51,859 bases of DNA, taken from assembly GCA_945878355.1 (NCBI GenBank), contig CAMCTC010000024.1, positions 1 through 51,859 on the forward strand, written 5' to 3'. Below are positions 44,920 to 51,859 of this stretch, in pieces. A program made the translations under genes and the position numbers. The number at the start of each line of letters is the position of its first letter. The first letter of the stretch is position 1. The notes under the pieces were generated by a model, which was given only the letters and a program-made list of their open reading frames with translations, had not been told where the DNA came from and ran no database searches. This DNA comes from Bordetella parapertussis (GTDB taxonomy: Bacteria > Pseudomonadota > Gammaproteobacteria > Burkholderiales > Burkholderiaceae_C).

Positions 44920-45273
44920 ATGCAAGTGCTGTTCGAATCCCGCGATCCGCAGGCTGCCTCGCTTCGCGACTTGGCGGTGCACCGGCTGCAGTTGGTGCTG
45001 CGGCGACTGCGCCTGCTGGTGTCACGCGCCAGGCTGCGGCTGTCCGACATCAACGGTCCGCGCGGCGGCGTGGACAAGCGCTGCCAGGTCGAGCTCGCCA
45101 CCGACAGCGCCGGCACGCTGGTGATCAGCGCGACGGCGCGCGACTGGCGCAGCGCGATCGACAACGCGCTGTCACGCGCCGCCCGGCTGTTGCTGCGCCA
45201 GGGGCGACGCGACCGGGCGACCGCCAGACAGGCCGGCCGCGGCACCCGGCAGGCGCAGGCGCTCGAACCCTGA
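44920..45273 (+). CDS. HPF/RaiA-like ribosome-associated protein
   Basis: A 117-residue protein. MQVLFESRDPQAASLRDLAV, ARLRLSDINGPRGGVDKRCQ and ISATARDWRSAIDNALSRAA match the small hibernation-promoting-factor/sigma54-modulation fold, which binds in the 30S subunit. It lacks the long C-terminal dimerisation domain of HPF-long. ATG at 44920 follows no strong ribosome site. Divergent from the NhaR-like gene and probably co-transcribed with the Bax1-I gene. Confidence 0.82.
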   Translation: MQVLFESRDPQAASLRDLAVHRLQLVLRRLRLLVSRARLRLSDINGPRGGVDKRCQVELATDSAGTLVISATARDWRSAIDNALSRAARLLLRQGRRDRATARQAGRGTRQAQALEP

Positions 45274-45329
45274 CCCAGCCACCCGCACATCCACCAATCT
45301 GTTCCAACCCCTCACTGAAAGCGCACCCC

Positions 45330-46052
45330 ATGGACACCTTGACCCGAACTGCTGCCAACGCAGGCCCGGCAGCCACCCTCTACCCCGTCGCGCTGTTGCC
45401 GTCGGCCACCTCGGACGCATCGAACCAGACCGCCGCGCGCCGGGTTTTGCGCAACACCTATGCGCTGTTGTCGATGACGCTGCTGTTCAGCGCTGCGGTG
45501 GCCGCTGTCAGCGTGGCGGCCAAGTTGCCGGCGCCAGGCTTGGTGCTGATGTTGGTGGGCAGCTTCGGCCTGCTGTACGCCGTCAACAAGCTGCAGAACA
45601 GCGCCTGGGCGCTGCCGGCGGTGTTCGCGCTGACCGGATTCCTGGGCTACACGCTGGGGCCGGTGCTGTCCAAGTCGCTGGCGCTACCGGGCGGTGCGCA
45701 AGTGGTCACGCTGGCGCTGGCGGCCACCGGCGCCACCTTTCTGTCGCTGTCGGCCTGGGTGCTGACGAGCAAGCGCGATTTCAGCTTCATGGGCGGTTTC
45801 CTGTTCGCCGGCATGGTGGTGGCCCTGCTGGCCGGTCTTGGCGCATTGTTCTTCCAGATGCCGGCGCTCGGCCTGGCGGTCTCAGCGATGGTTGCGCTGC
45901 TGTCGGCTGGCCTGATCCTGTTCGAGACCAGCCGCATCGTCAACGGCGGCGAAACCAACTATGTACTCGCCACGGTCGGCCTGTACCTGTCTATCTTCAA
46001 CCTGTTCACCAGCCTGCTGGCGCTGTTCGGCTTCGGCGGGTCGGACGACTGA
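45330..46052 (+). CDS. Bax inhibitor-1 (YccA-like) family membrane protein
   Basis: A 240-residue inner-membrane protein with seven hydrophobic segments after a soluble N-terminus of 40 residues. Signature: VLRNTYALLSMTLLFSAAVA, GFLGYTLGPVLS and the terminal IFETSRI-like LILFETSRIVNGGETNYV. The family includes YccA, a modulator of the FtsH protease. It starts at ATG 45330, 56 bp after the HPF-like stop. Context with HtpX and HPF suggests a stress-linked set. Confidence 0.91.
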   Translation: MDTLTRTAANAGPAATLYPVALLPSATSDASNQTAARRVLRNTYALLSMTLLFSAAVAAVSVAAKLPAPGLVLMLVGSFGLLYAVNKLQNSAWALPAVFALTGFLGYTLGPVLSKSLALPGGAQVVTLALAATGATFLSLSAWVLTSKRDFSFMGGFLFAGMVVALLAGLGALFFQMPALGLAVSAMVALLSAGLILFETSRIVNGGETNYVLATVGLYLSIFNLFTSLLALFGFGGSDD

Positions 46053-46070
46053 ACCTGCGCGGAGAAAACC

Positions 46071-46358
46071 ATGAAATGCCCAAGCTGCCCTGACACTCTC
46101 CTGGTGATGACCGACCGCCAAGGGGTCGAGATCGATTACTGCCCGCAATGCCGGGGCGTCTGGCTGGACCGCGGCGAGCTCGACAAGCTGATCGAACGCG
46201 CCGCAACCACGCCGCCGGCCAGCCCCGACGCCCGCCAGCAGCGGCCGAACTTTGTCGACGCAGGCCACCGCGGCGAGTACCGCGCAAGACACGACACGCA
46301 CCACAGCGATCGGCACGGCGGACGCCGCAAGTCCTGGCTCAGCGACATCTTCGATTGA
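46071..46358 (+). CDS. zf-TFIIB zinc-ribbon protein
   Basis: A 95-residue protein with an N-terminal zinc ribbon: CPSC near the start and YCPQCRGVWLDRGELDKLI, the hallmark of the zf-TFIIB family. The C-terminal half is His/Arg-rich (RHDTHHSDRHGGRRK) and ends WLSDIFD. ggagaaaacc gives a good ribosome site. It follows the Bax1-I gene after 18 bp, so same operon. Function unknown. Confidence 0.9.
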   Translation: MKCPSCPDTLLVMTDRQGVEIDYCPQCRGVWLDRGELDKLIERAATTPPASPDARQQRPNFVDAGHRGEYRARHDTHHSDRHGGRRKSWLSDIFD

Positions 46359-46613
46359 CACCCCACCCGGCCTTGAAGCGCAAACTTCCGGTGCGCGACC
46401 ACTTCAACAACGCTTGCCAATGAACGCGCGCAAACCAAGGCCGCCGGGGAATTGGTGTTGAAGCCAACCGGTGGCCAGGCCCTGCAAGCGGCCTGCCGCT
46501 GCCTGCCGCACTGACCGAGCACCTGGGCCAGCAAGGTCTGGCGAGAGCGCCGCGCGGGATGCTGCGATTGCTGCAAGCCGGGCCCGGCGACGTGGTCGCC
46601 ACGGGCACGCCGG
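46359..46613. other. Degenerate stretch, no intact gene
   Basis: About 255 bp without a coherent gene. The plus-strand text AGPGDVVATGTPGGAKAGQ near 46575-46630 recalls the C-terminal motif of fumarylacetoacetate hydrolase family proteins and could be a tiny remnant, but it is too short to assert. Confidence 0.4.
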
Positions 46614-46916
46614 GTGGCGCAAAAGCAGGCCAAGGTGATCGCCGTCACCACCCGCCAACGCCACCCCGATTTCCCCGGCATCCCGATGATGGCCGAATCG
46701 GGCTTCCCGGGCTTCGAGGACTGTCGGGCCGGTCGGTTTTATCGCGCCGGCCAACACCCCAGCGCCACACTGGCCAACACAGCGATCCAGCAGAAACTGC
46801 GCGGCCTGGGCGCGGTGGTCGTAGCATCGACGCCCACCGACTAATGCGAGTGGCTCAAACAAGGCCACGAGCGCTGGACCCCGTTGATCAAGGACGCCGC
46901 CGTCAAGGCCGAATGA
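46614..46916 (+). pseudogene. Remnant of Bug/TctC-type solute-binding protein
   Basis: Plus-strand text IAVTTRQRHPDFPGIPMMAE and SGFPGFED, then in another frame VGFIAPANTPAP, then back in the first frame IQQKLRGLGAVVVASTPTD, an in-frame stop (TAA at 46842), and CEWLKQGHERWTPLIKDAAV. This is the C-terminal third of a tripartite tricarboxylate transporter receptor with two frameshifts and one nonsense codon. Confidence 0.8.
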
Positions 46917-46923
46917 GCCCCGC

Positions 46924-47529
46924 ATGAAACTCTTCTTTTCACCGACCTCGCCCTATGTGCGCAAGTGCCTGGCCACCGCGATGGAGCTCGGTCTGACCGA
47001 CCGCATCGAGCTGCTGCTTGGCAAGGCCAGCCCGGTGCTGCCCGACACCGCGATCGCCGAGCACAACCCGCTGGGCAAAGTGCCCACGCTGATCACCGAC
47101 GACGGCCAGGCGCTCTACGACAGCCGGGTGATCTGCGAGTATCTGGACCACTTGGCGGGCGGGCAACTGTTCCCTCAGGGCCCGGCGCGCTGGCAGGCGT
47201 TGACGCTGCAGGCCCTGGGTGACGGGCTGCTCGACGCCAGCGTGCTGGCCCGCTACGAAGAGGCGCTGCGGCCCGAGACGCTGCGCTGGAGCGACTGGCG
47301 CCAAGGCCAGCTCGACAAGGTGCGCCGTGCGCTGCATGCCCTCGAATCCGGCTCGCCAGCGTTGGACCAGCAGGTTCACATCGGCACGCTGACCATCGGT
47401 TGCGCGCTGTGGTACATCGACCTGCGCTACGGCGAACTGGCCTGGCGCGACAGCCACCCCAAGCTGGCAGCATGGCAGGCAGGCTTCGGCCAACGCGCGT
47501 CGATGAAAGCCGAATGGGCTTTGCCCTGA
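46924..47529 (+). CDS. Glutathione S-transferase family protein
   Basis: A 201-residue protein. N-terminal thioredoxin fold MKLFFSPTSPYVRKCLATAM, cis-Pro segment NPLGKVPTLI and glutathione-contact DSRVICEYLDHL; helical C-domain with TIGCALWYIDLRYGELAWRD. Similar to beta-class-like YfcF/YibF GSTs. It begins 8 bp after the end of the Bug remnant and 118 bp before the enoyl-CoA hydratase gene. Substrate unknown. Confidence 0.92.
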   Translation: MKLFFSPTSPYVRKCLATAMELGLTDRIELLLGKASPVLPDTAIAEHNPLGKVPTLITDDGQALYDSRVICEYLDHLAGGQLFPQGPARWQALTLQALGDGLLDASVLARYEEALRPETLRWSDWRQGQLDKVRRALHALESGSPALDQQVHIGTLTIGCALWYIDLRYGELAWRDSHPKLAAWQAGFGQRASMKAEWALP

Positions 47530-47647
47530 CACAGGCCCGCTGCGCAGGCCAGACCGGTCTGCGCAGCGGGCGGGCGCCACTTCTGCAACAGTTGCGAGCC
47601 AGGTCCTGGCACCGGCGACCGACCCCGACAACAACGAAGGAGAGACC

Positions 47648-48376
47648 ATGAATCCAGAGATTTCGATCAGTGTGGAGCGCGCCGACGGCTGGGCCAGCGT
47701 CGTGCTGGACCGGCCGCGCCGCCGCAACGCTTTCACCGGCCCGATGCTGGACCAATTGGCCGATGCGGTGGACGCGCTGAGCGCCGACACCAGCGTTGCG
47801 GCGATCGTGTTGCGCGGCGAAGGCAGCGCGTTCTGCTCGGGCGTTGACCTCACCGAACTGCAGGCCCAGCCGCCTCAGCCCTGGGTGCCGAACTTCGGCC
47901 TCAGCCTGCGGCGCGCCCACATCGCCTTGTACAACTGCGCCTGCCCGATCGTCGTCGCGCTGGAGCGCTTCGCGATCAATGGCGGATCGGCGCTGGCCTT
48001 GTCGGGCGACTTGATCGTCGCGGGGCAGACGGCTTTTCTGCAGATCGGCGAGATCCACCAGGGCGCGCGCATGCCGATGAACGCGGCCTGGCTGCGCGTC
48101 AAAGGCCACGAGCACCTGATGGCCAGGTTGGCGTTGATCGGCGACCGGGTGCCCGGCCCCGAGCTGCTGCGGCTAGGCGTGGTGCACGAGGTGGTCGACG
48201 ACAACCAGGTGCGCGCCCGGGCCGAGGCGCTGGCGACGCATTTTTCGGCTTGCCCGCCGCAGAGCGCCAGGCGGATCAAGGCCGAGATCCGCGCCCATTC
48301 GGCCATCGACCCGCAGACCTGGTTCACCCCCGCAGCGAGCAACTCGCTGATGTCGGCCCAGCAGATGCGCCGCTGA
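47648..48376 (+). CDS. Enoyl-CoA hydratase/isomerase family protein
   Basis: A 242-residue crotonase-fold protein: VVLDRPRRRNAFTGPM, oxyanion strand SAFCSGVDLTEL and second oxyanion segment FAINGGSALALSGDLIVAGQ. Ends shortly after NSLMSAQQMRR; slightly shorter than usual. The catalytic Glu positions of true hydratases are not clear (LQIGEIHQGARMP), so isomerase or other activity is possible. Ribosome site gaaggagag precedes the ATG. Confidence 0.88.
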   Translation: MNPEISISVERADGWASVVLDRPRRRNAFTGPMLDQLADAVDALSADTSVAAIVLRGEGSAFCSGVDLTELQAQPPQPWVPNFGLSLRRAHIALYNCACPIVVALERFAINGGSALALSGDLIVAGQTAFLQIGEIHQGARMPMNAAWLRVKGHEHLMARLALIGDRVPGPELLRLGVVHEVVDDNQVRARAEALATHFSACPPQSARRIKAEIRAHSAIDPQTWFTPAASNSLMSAQQMRR

Positions 48377-48463
48377 TCGGCCCGCCGGCGCCATCGATCC
48401 CGATTGCTGCAGGCGTTCATGAAATACTTTGCCGCCCCTTAGCCCGACCAGCCCTAATCCGAC

Positions 48464-50089
48464 ATGACCGACACCACTGTTTTCCAAGCCCGCCAGATCC
48501 TGACGATGAACCCCGCCAGGCCCAGGGCCACCCATGTCGCGGTGCGCGAGGGTCGCATCCTCGGTGTCGGCACGGCCGCCGACCTGGCCGGCTGGGGGCC
48601 GCACCGGCTAGACACCCGATTCGCCGACCAGGTGCTGATGCCCGGGCTGGTCGAAGGCCACAGCCATTTGATGGCAGGCACTTTCTGGCGCTATGTGTAC
48701 GGCGGCTACTTCGATGCCACCGACCCGGCCGGCAAGGTCTGGCCAGGCCTGAAGACGCTGGACGCCGTGGTGGCCGCGCTTGGCGTGGCGGCCAGCGCCA
48801 GCGATGGGCCGGTGACGGGCTGGGGCTTCGACCCGATCTACTTCGGCGAGCGCCGCTGCCACCGCGATGACCTGGACCGCGTCAGCCAGACCCGCCCGGT
48901 CGGCGTGATGCACGCCAGCGGCCACATCCTCAACGTCAACAGCGTGGCGCTCGACAAGGCCGGGCTGCTGCGCAGCGGCATCGACCATCCCGGCATTCCG
49001 CTGGGCGACGACGGCCTGCCCACCGGCGAGCTCAAGGGCCCCGAAGCAATGATGGCCGCGCTCGACCATGTGGGGCTGAACCGGGCCTTTCTGTCAGGCG
49101 ACGAGCAAGGCATCACCGATTTCGGCCGCTTGTGCGTGCGCGCGGGCGTGACCACCGCGACCGATCTGGCCGCGACGCTGGGCGAGACCGAGCTCGCCAC
49201 GCTAGAGCGCGTCACCGGCGCACCCGACTACCCGGTGCGCATCGTCTCGCTGCTGCGCATGATGGGCATGAAGCCGGCCGACGCGGTGGCCCGCGCCCGC
49301 GCGCTGGCCGAACGCAGCACCGAGCTGCTGAGACTGGGCCGCGTCAAGATCGTCGCCGACGGCTCTATCCAGGGTTTTTCGGCGCGGCTGCGCTGGCCTG
49401 GCTATTACAACGGCAAGCCCAACGGGCTGTGGTACACCGCGCCCGAAGCGATCCGAGAGGCCTACACGCTGGGCCTGAAACACGGCGTGCAGATCCACAC
49501 CCACACCAACGGCGACGAGGCCACCGAGCTGGTGCTCGACTGCATGACCGAGGCGCTGGCCGCCAGCCCGCGCGCCGACCACCGCTTCACGCTGCAACAC
49601 TGCCAACTGGCCGACGACGCGCAATACCGCCGAATGAAATCGCTGGGCTTGTGCGTCAACCTGTTCGCCAACCACCACCACTACTGGGGCGACCAGCATT
49701 ACACGGTGACGGTCGGACCCGACCGGGCCGAGCGCATGAACGCCTGCCGTTCGGCCTTGGACGCGGGCGTGCCGCTGGCGATCCACAGCGACGCGCCGAT
49801 CACCCCGATGGCGCCGCTGTTCACTGCCTGGTGCGCGGTGCACAGGCTGACTGCGTCGGGCCGGGTGCTGGGCGAGTACCAGCGCATCAGCGTCGACGAG
49901 GCGCTGCGCGCGATCACGCTGGGTGCCGCCTACACGCTCAAGCTCGACGCCGAGATCGGCAGCATCGAGTGCGGCAAGCGGGCCGATTTCTGCGTGCTGG
50001 CCGACGACCCCAGCACCGTCCCGGCCGAAACGCTGAAAGACTTGCGCATCTGGGGCACGGTGCAAGGTGGCCGCGTCTTTGCCGCCTGA
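48464..50089 (+). CDS. YtcJ-like amidohydrolase
   Basis: A 541-residue metal-dependent hydrolase of the amidohydrolase superfamily, YtcJ branch. Seen: the metal-binding VEGHSHLMAG near residue 65, GWGFDPIYFG, IVADGSIQGFSARLRW, VQIHTHTNGDEATEL, DHRFTLQHCQLADD and the final metal Asp in AIHSDAPITPMAPL. Length is normal. No signal peptide. Overlaps the following GTPase gene by 23 bp if that gene begins at 50067. YtcJ relatives act on N-substituted formamides or similar amides; substrate unknown. Confidence 0.91.
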   Translation: MTDTTVFQARQILTMNPARPRATHVAVREGRILGVGTAADLAGWGPHRLDTRFADQVLMPGLVEGHSHLMAGTFWRYVYGGYFDATDPAGKVWPGLKTLDAVVAALGVAASASDGPVTGWGFDPIYFGERRCHRDDLDRVSQTRPVGVMHASGHILNVNSVALDKAGLLRSGIDHPGIPLGDDGLPTGELKGPEAMMAALDHVGLNRAFLSGDEQGITDFGRLCVRAGVTTATDLAATLGETELATLERVTGAPDYPVRIVSLLRMMGMKPADAVARARALAERSTELLRLGRVKIVADGSIQGFSARLRWPGYYNGKPNGLWYTAPEAIREAYTLGLKHGVQIHTHTNGDEATELVLDCMTEALAASPRADHRFTLQHCQLADDAQYRRMKSLGLCVNLFANHHHYWGDQHYTVTVGPDRAERMNACRSALDAGVPLAIHSDAPITPMAPLFTAWCAVHRLTASGRVLGEYQRISVDEALRAITLGAAYTLKLDAEIGSIECGKRADFCVLADDPSTVPAETLKDLRIWGTVQGGRVFAA

Positions 50090-51143
50090 ACGATCCTCGC
50101 CCGCCGTGACTGCCTGTGCGGCTGAACCCGCGGCTGAACCCGCCCTGCCCACGGTGGTGATCGGCGGCTACCTCGGCGCCGGCAAGACCACGCTGGTCAA
50201 CCACTTGCTGCGCCAGGCGGCGGGGCGGCGCATTGCGGTGCTGGTCAACGACTTCGGCGACGTCAACATCGACGCCGACCTGATCGAAGGCGCCGAAGCC
50301 GGCGTGCTCAGCCTGGCCGGCGGCTGCCTGTGTTGCAGCTTCGGCGACGACCTGGTCGGCACGCTGACAGCGCTGTGCCAGCGCGAGCCCGCGCCCGACC
50401 TGGTGCTGATCGAACTCAGCGGCGTGGCGCTGCCTGCGGCGGTGCTGCGCAGCGTGCGGCTGGCGCCTGGCATCGCGGTCGCCGGCACGCTGGTGCTGGC
50501 CGATGCCGCCGAGCTGCGCCGCCAGGCCGGCGACCGCTATGTCGGCGACACCGTGCGCCAGCAACTGCGAGACGCCGACTGGGTGCTGGTCAACAAGACC
50601 GACCTGGTCGACGCAACCGCGCTGGCCGACCTGCTGCCCTGGCTGCAAGCCCTGGCACCCGGGGCCAAGCTGATGGCCTGCGCGGCCACCGAGCTGCCGC
50701 CCGAACTGGTGCTGGGATGGCGCGCCACGGTGGGCGCGACGGCCGAAGCGAGCGCAGCGCCGCCCACGCTCAGCGATGGTGATGGTGATGGCGATGAGGG
50801 TCTGGCGGGCTTTCGGGCGCGCGAGATCGGTTCGTTCGGCAAGCCCAGCGCCCACAGCGTGTTCGCCAGCCGCAGCCTGGCGCTGGCGCCGGGCACCGAC
50901 CTGGCGGCACTGGGCGCTGCGCTGGCCGCACCGGACAGCGGCGTGCTGCGGGCCAAGGCCTTGTTGGCCGACCCGCATCGCCCCGACGGCGCAGGCTGGC
51001 TGCTGCAAGTGGCCGGCGGGCGCTGGCAGGTCACGCCAGCGGTGGTGCGAGGGCCAGGACGGCTGGTGCTGATCGGGCTGAAGGGCATGAAGAGCCTGCC
51101 AGCGCTGGCCGGCGTCGAAGCCACCAACCCACCCGACGCCTGA
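50067..51143 (+). CDS. CobW/COG0523 family metal-chaperone GTPase
   Basis: A 358-residue P-loop GTPase: Walker A GYLGAGKTTLVNHLL, the metal site GGCLCCSFGDD (CxCC), LIELSGVALP and the base-specificity motif NKTDLVD. C-terminal CobW domain with AHSVFASRSLALAPG. An acidic spacer SDGDGDGDEG links the halves. Two GTG starts are possible, 50067 (overlapping the amidohydrolase) and 50106; both leave the P-loop intact. Such proteins insert Zn, Co or Ni into client enzymes; the metal-dependent amidohydrolase next door is a reasonable client (inference). Confidence 0.9.
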   Translation: MAASLPPERSSPAVTACAAEPAAEPALPTVVIGGYLGAGKTTLVNHLLRQAAGRRIAVLVNDFGDVNIDADLIEGAEAGVLSLAGGCLCCSFGDDLVGTLTALCQREPAPDLVLIELSGVALPAAVLRSVRLAPGIAVAGTLVLADAAELRRQAGDRYVGDTVRQQLRDADWVLVNKTDLVDATALADLLPWLQALAPGAKLMACAATELPPELVLGWRATVGATAEASAAPPTLSDGDGDGDEGLAGFRAREIGSFGKPSAHSVFASRSLALAPGTDLAALGAALAAPDSGVLRAKALLADPHRPDGAGWLLQVAGGRWQVTPAVVRGPGRLVLIGLKGMKSLPALAGVEATNPPDA

Positions 51144-51172
51144 GCGGCCCAACATCGGCTCAGACGCGGCTC

Positions 51173-51248
51173 TCAAGCAAATGTGGCTTTGCCACTTTGC
51201 TTGATGCCCACGGGGGGCGGCCGGCTTCGGCCGGCCTTGGGGCACTCA
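51173..51248 (-). repeat. Palindromic intergenic repeat family 1, copy D (inverted)
   Basis: Almost identical to copy C: the 30-base hairpin CAAGCAAATGTGGC / TTT / GCCAC-TTTGCTTG and the GGCCGGC-TTCG-GCCGGCC hairpin, then GGCACTCA. It lies between two convergent genes and contains the stop codon of the receiver fragment, so it could serve as a bidirectional terminator. Confidence 0.85.
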
Positions 51249-51617
51249 GAAGCGGTCCAGCAACTCCTGTTGCAAGCCTTCGGCTTTCAGGCCCGCAGCC
51301 CGGCGCAGCCGGTCCACCAGGTCGAGCACGCGAGCGACCGCGAACGGCTTGGTGATGTAGTCATCGAAGCCTGCGGACATCGCACGCTCGATGTCCTCAG
51401 GCAGCGAGTTGGCCGAGACGGCGACGCAGGTCAGCGTCGCGAGCGCCGGGTCCGCACGGACGCGCAGCATCACCTCGGTGCCGCTGAGCACCGGCATGTT
51501 CATGTCGAGCAGCAGCAGATCGGGGCGCAGTCGTTGGGCCAGCGCCAGACCCATGGCGTCGTCGGTGGCGACCTCGAGCAAAACGCCCGGCAGGCGCTTG
51601 ATCGTGTGGCGCCCCAT
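51246..51617 (-). pseudogene. Response-regulator receiver, N-terminally truncated
   Basis: Minus-strand text LALAQRLRPDLLLLDMNMPV has the phospho-accepting Asp (second D of LLLD), and VAVSANSLPEDIERAMSAGF and DDYITKPFAVARVLDLVDRL have the conserved Thr/Ser and Lys of a CheY-like domain, as found at the end of hybrid sensor kinases. The first beta strand with the acidic pair is missing; homology stops near 51605, exactly where the opposite-strand DUF4258 gene begins. An internal ATG at 51617 could yield 123 residues, but without the metal-binding acids. Confidence 0.75.
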
Positions 51618-51843
51618 CGTCGTCACCCGACATGCGGCGCAACGCATGGCTGAGCGCTCGGTGCCCGATGCCTTGCTTCTACGCCTGATCGATGAAGGGG
51701 ATACGCGCTTCAGCGACGAATCGCGTTTGTGGGCTTGGCTGAATGTCGCCGGCAGAGATGACAATCTGCTATGTCTGGCGTTGGTTCTCGAAAACGCCGT
51801 GATCGTCAAGACCGTGATGCACCGATGGGAGTTGATGTCATGA
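51604..51843 (+). CDS. DUF4258 family protein (putative toxin)
   Basis: A 79-residue protein starting at GTG. VVTRHAAQRMAERSV, LIDEGDTRFSDE and LCLALVLENAVIVKTVMHRW match the DUF4258 family, a BECR/RelE-like fold suspected to be a toxin. The start codon is uncertain (upstream sequence is the truncated receiver in antisense). Its stop overlaps the next start by ATGA, typical of toxin-antitoxin pairs. Confidence 0.82.
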   Translation: MWRPIVVTRHAAQRMAERSVPDALLLRLIDEGDTRFSDESRLWAWLNVAGRDDNLLCLALVLENAVIVKTVMHRWELMS

Positions 51844-51859
51844 AAACCACCTACTTCGA
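51839..51859 (+). CDS. Start of a DUF2283-like gene (runs off the window)
   Basis: Only MKTTYF and one partial codon are visible. The overlap with the DUF4258 stop and the opening MKTTYF suggest DUF2283, the usual partner of DUF4258 and a presumed antitoxin. The evidence is slight. Confidence 0.45.

Noticed and set aside
44838..45329. In-frame extension of the Bax1-I gene across the HPF-like gene
   Set aside because: The extension translates to shadow sequence in a different frame from the HPF-like protein; the family N-terminus starts at 45330.
46559..46640. Fumarylacetoacetate hydrolase remnant (GDVVATGTPGG)
   Set aside because: Only one short motif matches; too little sequence to separate from chance.

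Overview
The window looks like a chromosomal segment of a high-GC betaproteobacterium of the order Burkholderiales (Comamonadaceae / Sphaerotilaceae type). This rests on gene content (CYP153-type P450, Bug/TctC remnants, CaiB-type CoA transferase, NhaR-type regulator next to an HPF-like gene), on the short intergenic palindromic repeats, and on strong G/C bias at third codon positions. No rRNA, tRNA or CRISPR was seen. All assignments come from reading the sequence; no database search was run.

Layout. 0-10.4 kb: the 3' part of a cytochrome P450, a DUF3297 gene, a translationally coupled acyl-CoA ligase / enoyl-CoA hydratase pair, an MFS carrier, an AcuI-like reductase, a GST, an SsuABC/TauABC-like importer (binding protein, ATPase, permease) and an acetyltransferase. 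10.4-18 kb: everything lies on the minus strand and is visibly richer in A/T. It holds a degenerate EAL-HDOD signalling protein and a compact three-gene cassette: an ABC exporter with a C-terminal cyclic-nucleotide-binding domain, an ATP-grasp ligase fused to a PLP-dependent (LysA/ornithine-type) decarboxylase, and a transglutaminase-like Cys-His-Asp protein. I know of no described system with this composition; it is the best candidate for an undescribed small-molecule or peptide pathway. A 0.9 kb A/T-rich leader precedes it.

18-34 kb: metabolic genes (ornithine cyclodeaminase-like, CurA-like reductase, HAD hydrolase, DUF1993, TSUP exporter), a complete dipeptide/oligopeptide ABC importer operon with a good sigma70 promoter and two copies of an intergenic repeat inside it, an SDR, a MipA/OmpV porin-like protein, an RlmN-like radical SAM enzyme, a divergent FolE and a pseudouridine synthase. 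34-43 kb: an accessory zone with three toxin-antitoxin modules (mqsRA, phd/PIN, brnTA) and several gene remnants. The PIN toxin has lost its first catalytic Asp and brnT is frameshifted. A TetR regulator survives only as its C-terminus beside two intact operator palindromes in front of a two-gene membrane operon.

43-51.9 kb: NhaR-like regulator, HPF-like protein, Bax1-I membrane protein, zinc-ribbon protein, a Bug remnant, GST, a second enoyl-CoA hydratase, a YtcJ-type amidohydrolase and a CobW-type GTPase. At the right edge a DUF4258/DUF2283 pair abuts a truncated response-regulator receiver. Two families of palindromic intergenic repeats are scattered over the window (four copies and two copies).
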